A stretch of DNA of 5,187 nt, from the NCBI GenBank assembly GCA_017504065.1, contig JAFVRU010000067.1, forward strand, positions 1-5,187, given 5' to 3'. The stretch is from Clostridia bacterium. Its GTDB lineage: Bacteria > Bacillota > Clostridia > Christensenellales > Borkfalkiaceae. Within the stretch, counting starts at the first letter, position 1, and every line of letters begins with the position of its first letter. A model generated the notes under the pieces. The model searched no databases, was not told the DNA's origin, and was given only the letters and a program-made list of their open reading frames with translations. Positions 1 to 5,187 of the stretch are shown here, piece after piece. Position numbers and translations under genes: made by a program.

Positions 1-603
1 AGCTCGAAATTGAATCCGATCGGTATGTTGATTGAAGGTTGCTGGTGGCCGCACGAATCGGCGGGGAACTTCCAATCCTTGGTGAGCCAATTCGGTTCGA
101 GCGCGTCCTTGAAAAATAGACGTTTGGCGATGATGCCGTTGCCGAAAGCTACGGCAGACTTAGTAGGCACGCCGACGACGTCGATCGACGTTTCGCAATC
201 GGTTGCTTGCATCAGCGGATATATCGCGGAAAACAAGAAAGAACTTGCGAAAACGTTCTTGCAATTCTTGCATACGGACGCGTCGCTTATCGAATTCTTG
301 CAAGTAACGAATATGACGCGTGGCTTCAATTATGAAGTTCCTGAAGACGTATACAATAAGTTGAATACGTTTGCGCAAAGCACGGTTAACACGGTATTGA
401 ATTCCAAAGTACACGTACCTGGTTGTTCGGATAATTTCTTCGTTCAAAACTTCTCGACGTTTGATTATCAACAGGCATTCGCGACGAGCCACGGTGCGCA
501 TCCCCACGTTGCAATGAACGGTGGGAAGACGTTGGAACAAATTTGGAGCGCAGCTCGTACAAAGTATAACCAAACGACTTGGAATAACTTGATCGGCGCG
601 TAA
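1..603 (+). CDS. ABC transporter extracellular solute-binding protein (family 1 type), C-terminal part
   Basis: This is the last 200 residues of a gene that enters from the left edge. The frame is open from base 1, so the TTG at base 10 is not a credible start, and the gene ends at TAA 601-603. The protein would be a surface-tethered receptor that captures a sugar or oligosaccharide and delivers it to the two permeases downstream. The sequence fits the C-lobe of family 1 sugar-binding proteins: a GMLIEGCWW stretch, then NRRLAMMPLPK, then KKELAKTFLQFLHTDASLIEF, which matches the helix these proteins usually have where residual sugar-receptor sequence reads 'K.ELAK.FL.FL'. The final residues (LEQIWSAARTKYNQTTWNNL) look like the usual C-terminal helix. 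Signal peptide, lipobox and N-lobe lie outside the window. The next gene starts 37 bases later with no terminator between, so they are probably co-transcribed. The ligand cannot be read from this fragment. Confidence 0.9.
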   Translation, partial: SSKLNPIGMLIEGCWWPHESAGNFQSLVSQFGSSASLKNRRLAMMPLPKATADLVGTPTTSIDVSQSVACISGYIAENKKELAKTFLQFLHTDASLIEFLQVTNMTRGFNYEVPEDVYNKLNTFAQSTVNTVLNSKVHVPGCSDNFFVQNFSTFDYQQAFATSHGAHPHVAMNGGKTLEQIWSAARTKYNQTTWNNLIGA

Positions 604-640
604 GCTTCGGTAAAAAATAAAAAATTGAAGGTATAATATA

Positions 641-1558
641 ATGCAAAAAAAGCAAATGAACGCTTTTCAAAAAAAGCGGATGAAAGATTTGATATTTTGC
701 CTTTGCGTCATAGCGGTTCCGGCAATTCAATTTGCGATTTTTTACATCGGCGTCAATTTTAACTCGATTATAATGGCGTTTCAAAAGGTAGAAATTGTCG
801 ATAACCGTTACGTATACAAAATGGCAGGCTTGGACAATTTCAAGGATATGCTTTTTGAATTAAAGCATGGCTATGAGTTGGTTTCGGCATTCAAGAACTC
901 GTTGATTGCGTTTTGTATCACCGTAGGGGTGGGAACGACGCTTGCGCTGTTCTTCTCGTTGTACATATTTAAAGGTATGGCGTTTTCGAAGACGTTCCGC
1001 ATTAATTTATTCGCGCCGTCGATGATCTCTGCGATCGTTACCGTTAAAATGTTCAGCAGCTTCGTTGAAGGTGCATTCCCTGCAATCTTCTCGTCGATGG
1101 ACGGCGTTGGGTTGTTGACGAACGTGGATACGCAAATGCCTACGTTGTTGTTCTTCATGGTTTGGATCGGGTTCGGTACGCAAATTTTGATGTATTCGGG
1201 CGCGATGAACGCGATTGATCCGTCGGTAATCGAAGCAGCAAAGCTGGACGGGGCAGGGGCTTTAAGGGAGTTTGTCAGCATTATTTTGCCGCTGATTTAC
1301 CCGACGATTACAACCTTCCTTGTGTTGAATTTAGCGGGCTTGTTTACCAACCAAATGCACCTGTTCTCGTTCTACGCGAACGGCGCAGATCCGAAGATTT
1401 CCACAATCGGGTATATGCTGTTTAAAAAGACGCGTACAGGCGGTATTCCGCAGTATCCGTTACTCGCAGCGTACAGTCTTGCGTTTACGTTGATTGCTGC
1501 GCCCGTAACGATGATAGGGCGTAAAGTGCTCGAAAAAGTCGGGCCGAAACAGGAATAA
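641..1558 (+). CDS. CUT1 sugar ABC transporter permease (MalF/UgpA/LacF-like)
   Basis: This is a 305-residue integral membrane protein, one half of the transmembrane channel of a carbohydrate importer. About six hydrophobic segments can be seen, near residues 17-39, 88-110, 121-141, 167-186, 218-236 and 275-297. The cytoplasmic EAA loop, which binds the ATPase, is a perfect match to EAA-x3-G-x9-I-x-L-P: E198, A199, A200, G204, I214, L216, P217. The N-terminus is short and basic with no large periplasmic P2 loop, as in Gram-positive MalF-type proteins such as UgpA, LacF and LplB. The ATG at 641 is preceded by GAAGG at 627-631, a 9-base spacing. The gene lies between the binding protein and the second permease, the standard CUT1 order. 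The family call is firm; the transported sugar is unknown, so no gene symbol is given. Confidence 0.96.
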   Translation: MQKKQMNAFQKKRMKDLIFCLCVIAVPAIQFAIFYIGVNFNSIIMAFQKVEIVDNRYVYKMAGLDNFKDMLFELKHGYELVSAFKNSLIAFCITVGVGTTLALFFSLYIFKGMAFSKTFRINLFAPSMISAIVTVKMFSSFVEGAFPAIFSSMDGVGLLTNVDTQMPTLLFFMVWIGFGTQILMYSGAMNAIDPSVIEAAKLDGAGALREFVSIILPLIYPTITTFLVLNLAGLFTNQMHLFSFYANGADPKISTIGYMLFKKTRTGGIPQYPLLAAYSLAFTLIAAPVTMIGRKVLEKVGPKQE

Positions 1559-1571
1559 AGGGGGTAGAGTT

Positions 1572-2495
1572 ATGGAAAAAGAAAACGTTTTTAAACGGAT
1601 TTTTAAATCCGACAGTATAAAAAAGACTCTTACTCCGTTCGGCATTGTTAGCTTCCTTATATTATTTATTTATACAATGTCGTTGTTTATTCCGTTCGGT
1701 TGGGCGATCTTAACGTCGTTCCGTAGCGCATTTAGCTACAGCCCGTACATGGATGGGGAATTTGCTTGGCCTGATCCTTGGATCATCGATAACTATAAGG
1801 ACGTTTGGGCGTACTTTACGGTAAAAATTCCGTCTGGGAAGTCCTTCCGTTTTGTGGCGATTCCGGAAATGGCGTTCAATTCGGTTGTTTATTCGATCGG
1901 TAGCGCGTTTGTGGCGATGGCGGCTTCGTTGTTGGTTGCGTACGTTGTTGCGAGATTTGATTTCAAATTCTGCGGCGTGATCTACTTCATCATTATCGTA
2001 CAAATGATCATTCCCATCGTCGGGTCTTTGCCTTCCGAATTGCGTATGGCAAGATTGCTTGGGTTATACGACTCGATTTTCGGTATGTTTGTCATGCGGT
2101 GTTACGTGAGCGGTATGTACTTCCTTGTGTTCTACGGTTCGTTTAAATCGATTCCGAAAGACTACGCGGAAGCAGCGCAGATTGACGGCGCAGGGAATTT
2201 GACCATCATGCTCCGTATTATGATTCCGTTTGTGAAAGGTTCGATCTTTACGGTTGTATTATTGAACTTTATCTCTTGTTGGAACGATTATCAAGTGCCT
2301 TTGATGTATATGCCGTCGCATCCGACGCTTGCTTACGGCTTGTTCATGTACACGGGCGGGAATTTCGAAGCGAGTACGGCAGATACGCCGCACCAACTTG
2401 CAGGGTGCGTTGCAATGGCAGTTCCTTTGCTGATCATCTTCTTAATTTTCCAAAAGAGATTATTGGGCGATATCACCGTTGGTGGATTGAAGTAA
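1572..2495 (+). CDS. CUT1 sugar ABC transporter permease (MalG/UgpE/LacG-like)
   Basis: This is a 307-residue partner of the preceding permease; the two are expected to form the heterodimeric membrane channel. Hydrophobic segments lie near residues 24-46, 103-127, 133-156, 166-188, 212-235 and 275-293. The EAA loop is again complete: E200, A201, A202, G206, I216, P219, with isoleucine in the usual leucine place before the proline. The segment after TM2 (VAYVVARFDFKF) and the C-terminal tail (FQKRLLGDITVGGLK) are typical of MalG-type subunits, whose tail usually ends in a 'G.t.GalK'-like sequence. The start follows the previous stop by 13 bases, with AAAGGGGG at 1557-1564 overlapping that stop codon, so translation of the pair is probably coupled. 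Between TM1 and TM2 there is an extracellular stretch of about 55 residues. No ATPase gene follows. Confidence 0.96.
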   Translation: MEKENVFKRIFKSDSIKKTLTPFGIVSFLILFIYTMSLFIPFGWAILTSFRSAFSYSPYMDGEFAWPDPWIIDNYKDVWAYFTVKIPSGKSFRFVAIPEMAFNSVVYSIGSAFVAMAASLLVAYVVARFDFKFCGVIYFIIIVQMIIPIVGSLPSELRMARLLGLYDSIFGMFVMRCYVSGMYFLVFYGSFKSIPKDYAEAAQIDGAGNLTIMLRIMIPFVKGSIFTVVLLNFISCWNDYQVPLMYMPSHPTLAYGLFMYTGGNFEASTADTPHQLAGCVAMAVPLLIIFLIFQKRLLGDITVGGLK

Positions 2496-2521
2496 AAATT
2501 AACACATTTCATTGGGCGAAT

Positions 2522-2543
2522 TTCCCCGCGTAACTGCGGGGAA
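2522..2543 (+). promoter_or_regulatory. Intergenic GC-rich stem-loop between permease 2 and the surface-protein gene
   Basis: TTCCCCGC at 2522-2529 is perfectly complementary to GCGGGGAA at 2536-2543, leaving a six-base loop. It begins 26 bases after the permease stop and ends 31 bases before the next start codon. The stem is as strong as that of an intrinsic terminator, but the bases that follow (GAGAAATTAAAATTATT) contain no run of T, so full Rho-independent termination is doubtful. Likely roles are partial termination or protection of the 3' end of the transporter mRNA after processing, which would set different levels for transporter and surface protein. I found no convincing -35/-10 pair in the gap, so read-through from the transporter operon is the simplest source of the downstream transcript. 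Confidence 0.55.
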
Positions 2544-2562
2544 GAGAAATTAAAATTATTAA

Positions 2563-2568
2563 AAGGAG
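2563..2568 (+). promoter_or_regulatory. Strong Shine-Dalgarno site fixing the start of the surface-protein gene
   Basis: AAGGAG sits six bases upstream of the ATG at 2575 in an A-rich stretch with no competing structure. It decides the start codon: translation from here gives a basic n-region followed directly by a hydrophobic core, that is, a proper signal peptide. Confidence 0.85.
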
Positions 2569-2574
2569 AAAAAA

Positions 2575-5187
2575 ATGAGAAAAATTCGCAAAAGTATTGT
2601 AGCGTGTCTTTGCGCTACGGTCGGGCTTGGCGCGATTGGGTTAGGCGTTACGCTCGGAAACGTTTCTTCTTCGGGGAACGGTAGTACTGCTGTGGAAAAC
2701 GACGTATTGGCGTATTATATTGACGGCGACGCTGCGTCCACGGCTGTATATGGCACGCACACGAACGCAACCAACGTTACGGGCGTCGTTGCTACTACAG
2801 CACCCAAAGATAAGTTGGTTATGCGCGAAGTGGTAAATTTGAACGATTTATCGGTTACGAAACCTTTGATTAGCGTTATCCCTGCGCCCACAGCAATTGG
2901 CGCGGCGGATTGTGCAAAATTGAAAATTGACATCGTAGACGCTTATGATGAAACCAATTACGTAACGGCGATGATCACCCCGTATAACTCGCGGTTGAAT
3001 TATACGGACGTTGGATACATTAAAGCCTACGCAAGCAACGGTCAGTTGCCTACAGGGAAAGACCGTGGCGGCTCAACGATTCACGTAGACAACTATTGGG
3101 GGCATTGGGTACACTTCAAATTCTACGGAGTCGAAGGGGACGCTTCCAAAAACTCGTTTGGGATTTCCTACGACAACGAAACGAACGCTTTGTATGCGGT
3201 TCGTGGTAACGATGGTGGATACGAATTGGTAGCGGATTTAGATGATCCCGCGTATTTCGGAACAAACTTGTTCAAAGGATTTAAGACCGGCGAAGTATAT
3301 TGCCGTGTATATGCGGAAGATTTTGAAAAAGAAAACGCACGGTTTATCGTAAAATCGTATGCAGACAATGATTTGTCGGCAAAAGTGATTTCCGATGAAA
3401 CTGGCCCGAAGATTGATTTGGATTTCGGTGAATATACCGCGCAAAACTATCCTAATGCGCTCGTCGGATTTGACTATCCCTTGTTCGGTGCTAAGGCATT
3501 CGATACGTATACGGGTAGTGCGAACGTAAGCGTAAAGGTATATATGAATTACTTCTCCGCGAGCAAAATGGAAATGCCCGTGAAGAAGGGGAATTTGTTC
3601 CAACCGCAAATTGCCGGTACGTATCATGCAGTATATTTCGCAACGGATGAACACGGAAATACGTCCGAACAAGTTGTGGAAATTAAGGCAATTAATAAAA
3701 CGGCAAACGAGCTGTTGAAGATTTCGTTGAGCGACTATGAAGAACAAACCGTAATCGGCGCGTTGTATAATGCTCCTGCTGCACAAATTAGCGGTGAGCT
3801 TGGTAATTATAAACTTACGGTAACGGCGAAAAACGGTACGATCGACTTGCCTGTGGAAAATGGTGAAGAAGGGTATTATGTCCGTCCTATGCAAACGGGC
3901 ACGATGACGGTTACTTATACGGCAACCGATTACGTTGGTCAAACAGCTACGCAAACGATCAACGTTACGGTCAACGCAACGACGAAACCGACGTTCATTG
4001 AAACGCCCGTGCTTCCTATAGCGATGATTGAAGGAAGCTCGTACACGTTGCCGAAGGTGAACGCATATAACTTTATCGACGGTAGCGGCGCACCCGTTGC
4101 TACAACGATTAAGGTGAAAGCGAAAGGCGCTACGGAAGCTACTGCTTTGACGAGCAATAAATACGTTCCTACGGTAGATAAGAGTGGCGACGAAGTTGAA
4201 ATTATTTACGAAGCAAAGATCGGTGGAGCGGTAGAAACGTGGTCGAAAAAAGTTCCCGTAATGAAAGTTAGAACGGAAGCAGGGCTTGATATGTCGAAAT
4301 ATTTTAGCTTTGACAGTGGCGCTTCGATCAATCCTACTAGTACGTCGCTTGAAATGATTTCGACGGATTTCGGCGTGTTCCAATACCTTGTAGCGCAAAG
4401 CGCGACGTCGTTCACGATGGACTTTACGGCATCCGCAACGACAAAAAATGCAACCCGTATTTCCATTGCGCTCTTTGATTACTATGATATGTCGAACGCA
4501 ATTATGTTCAATTATGTACAAGAAGCAGGCTCTGTCTATTTCTACGTAAATGATAATCAAGCAGATAAGTTAAAGATCAGCGGTACGTTTGCGGAAAAAA
4601 CGCTGTACAATATCGATTACGATAACAAGACCGCAACCGTCAAGTATGACGTTTCGAATAACAGAACTATGACGGTTACCAAGAACGTCAATGGTGATGA
4701 ATTCAACGGCTTTGCAGGGAACAAATATTACGTAGCAATGAACATCGATAACGTGGATGGAAAAACCGCATCGATCTATTTAACGAAGATTAACGGGAAT
4801 CCGTTCTCGAATGCGATTGGCGATTACAGCAAGCCTATGATTAGCATTAACGGCGATTTTGGCGGCGAGCTTGCTTTGAACGACGTCTTTGTATTGCCGG
4901 AAGCGCTTGTATTCGACGTATTGGACGGTGAAGTAGACGCTTATCTTACCGTAACCGCTCCTTCGGGCGAAATTGTTACGTCGGTGGAAGGGATTAAGCT
5001 TGAAGATTGGCTTGTAGACAATTCGCAAACGATTTCGGTAAAATGTTCGGAATACGGCACGTATTTCGTAACGTATAACGCAAAAGATAACAGCAATAGA
5101 AAATTGAATTATTCGTATACGCTGCGTATTATCGACGGCGTTGCACCTACGGTTACGCCCGAAACGGATTATCCCGATACGGTAACG
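2575..5187 (+). CDS. Large secreted multi-domain surface protein with concanavalin/LamG-like and Ig-like modules, N-terminal 871 residues
   Basis: The frame stays open from ATG 2575 to the right edge without a stop. Residues 1-7 are basic (MRKIRKS) and about 8-28 are a hydrophobic, glycine-rich core, so this is a Sec signal peptide; cleavage is probably near residues 29-33. The exported part is rich in Thr, Val, Asn, Asp and Tyr, with few cysteines. Proposed modules, read by eye: about 43-268, beta-sandwich resembling concanavalin/LamG folds, with an aromatic strand near 174-184 (YWGHWVHFKFY); 278-370, Ig-like; 383-468, Ig-like; 472-567, Ig-like; 568-746, a second beta-sandwich; 754-853, Ig-like; and 858 onward, the start of another. 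Ig-like modules 1, 2 and 4 end in a G-T-x4-Y-x-A-x-D strand (348-358, 442-452, 828-838). No catalytic site can be recognised. Glycan binding or adhesion is inferred from the fold style and the sugar transporter upstream. The C-terminus, where a cell-wall anchor would be, is missing. Confidence 0.92.
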   Translation, partial: MRKIRKSIVACLCATVGLGAIGLGVTLGNVSSSGNGSTAVENDVLAYYIDGDAASTAVYGTHTNATNVTGVVATTAPKDKLVMREVVNLNDLSVTKPLISVIPAPTAIGAADCAKLKIDIVDAYDETNYVTAMITPYNSRLNYTDVGYIKAYASNGQLPTGKDRGGSTIHVDNYWGHWVHFKFYGVEGDASKNSFGISYDNETNALYAVRGNDGGYELVADLDDPAYFGTNLFKGFKTGEVYCRVYAEDFEKENARFIVKSYADNDLSAKVISDETGPKIDLDFGEYTAQNYPNALVGFDYPLFGAKAFDTYTGSANVSVKVYMNYFSASKMEMPVKKGNLFQPQIAGTYHAVYFATDEHGNTSEQVVEIKAINKTANELLKISLSDYEEQTVIGALYNAPAAQISGELGNYKLTVTAKNGTIDLPVENGEEGYYVRPMQTGTMTVTYTATDYVGQTATQTINVTVNATTKPTFIETPVLPIAMIEGSSYTLPKVNAYNFIDGSGAPVATTIKVKAKGATEATALTSNKYVPTVDKSGDEVEIIYEAKIGGAVETWSKKVPVMKVRTEAGLDMSKYFSFDSGASINPTSTSLEMISTDFGVFQYLVAQSATSFTMDFTASATTKNATRISIALFDYYDMSNAIMFNYVQEAGSVYFYVNDNQADKLKISGTFAEKTLYNIDYDNKTATVKYDVSNNRTMTVTKNVNGDEFNGFAGNKYYVAMNIDNVDGKTASIYLTKINGNPFSNAIGDYSKPMISINGDFGGELALNDVFVLPEALVFDVLDGEVDAYLTVTAPSGEIVTSVEGIKLEDWLVDNSQTISVKCSEYGTYFVTYNAKDNSNRKLNYSYTLRIIDGVAPTVTPETDYPDTVT
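2926..3648 (+). repeat. Diverged protein-level repeat, copy 1 (beta-sandwich plus Ig-like module)
   Basis: This covers residues 118-358 of the surface protein. Landmarks are I-D-I-V-D-A-Y-D-E-T-N (118-128), F-K-G-F (233-236), an alanine-centred strand ending in L-S (267-268), D-E-T-G-P-K-I (274-280) and G-T-Y-H-A-V-Y-F-A-T-D (348-358). The same landmarks return in the same order in copy 2. The repeat is visible only at protein level; I saw no matching DNA stretch. Confidence 0.5.
4465..5088 (+). repeat. Diverged protein-level repeat, copy 2 (beta-sandwich plus Ig-like module)
   Basis: This covers residues 631-838 of the surface protein. Matching landmarks are I-A-L-F-D-Y-Y-D-M-S-N (631-641), F-N-G-F (710-713), a strand ending in F-S (744-745), D-Y-S-K-P-M-I (750-756) and G-T-Y-F-V-T-Y-N-A-K-D (828-838). 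Distance from the F.GF phenylalanine to the terminal serine is 35 residues in both copies, from that serine to the P-x-I proline 10 versus 9, and from that proline to G-T-Y 70 versus 74. The main length difference lies between the first two landmarks (115 versus 79 residues). Confidence 0.5.

Noticed and set aside
10..12. TTG as start codon of the first gene
   Set aside because: The frame is open to the left edge, and the protein begins in the middle of a conserved binding-protein fold without a signal peptide, so the gene starts outside the window.
632..637. Perfect TATAAT in front of permease 1
   Set aside because: It ends three bases before the ATG, so a transcript driven by it would start inside the coding region. 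It has no suitable -35 box and is better explained by the A/T-rich spacer between Shine-Dalgarno and start codon.
2276..2533. An 85-codon plus-strand frame overlapping the end of permease 2
   Set aside because: It overlaps the conserved C-terminal part of the permease, has no good ribosome binding site, and runs into the intergenic stem-loop, so it is a frame shadow.
2596..2607. Lipobox-like I-V-A-C at residues 8-11 of the surface protein
   Set aside because: The cysteine comes only four residues after the basic start region, before the hydrophobic core, so a lipoprotein signal peptidase could not use it normally. A standard signal peptide cleaved near residue 30 fits better.
3238..4560. A 440-codon open frame on the minus strand inside the surface-protein gene
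   Set aside because: Its translation is rich in Arg, His, Cys and Phe and shows no domain. It is a shadow created by the coding strand's codon choice, whereas the plus frame has a ribosome binding site, a signal peptide and clear modular structure.

Overview
The window carries one rightward gene cluster with all genes on the + strand. It holds the 3' end of a sugar-type ABC transporter binding-protein gene, two complete permease genes of the CUT1 (carbohydrate uptake, MalF/MalG-like) class, and the first 871 codons of a very large secreted, multi-domain surface protein that runs off the right edge. Strong GGAG/GGGGG Shine-Dalgarno sites, the CUT1 gene order without an ATPase gene, and moderate G+C with many TCG, ACG and GCG codons fit an uncultured anaerobic Firmicutes/Clostridia lineage, possibly gut-associated. 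That assignment is an inference from style, not from a marker gene.

Layout: 1-603 is the C-terminal 200 residues of the solute-binding protein. 641-1558 is permease 1 and 1572-2495 is permease 2. These two are separated by 13 bases, and each has a textbook EAA loop that docks the ATPase. 2496-2574 is an intergenic region with a GC-rich 8-bp stem-loop and a strong ribosome binding site. 2575-5187 is an uninterrupted reading frame that starts with a signal peptide and continues into beta-sandwich (concanavalin/LamG-like) and Ig-like modules.

Working model (inference): the surface protein binds or organises a glycan outside the cell, and the binding protein plus the two permeases import the released oligosaccharide, powered by an ATPase encoded elsewhere. 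The most notable point is inside the surface protein. A block made of a beta-sandwich followed by an Ig-like module seems to occur twice (about residues 118-358 and 631-838), with diverged sequence but nearly the same spacing of motifs. The stem-loop before this gene may set its expression relative to the transporter. I found no RNA gene, mobile element, CRISPR array or phage signature.
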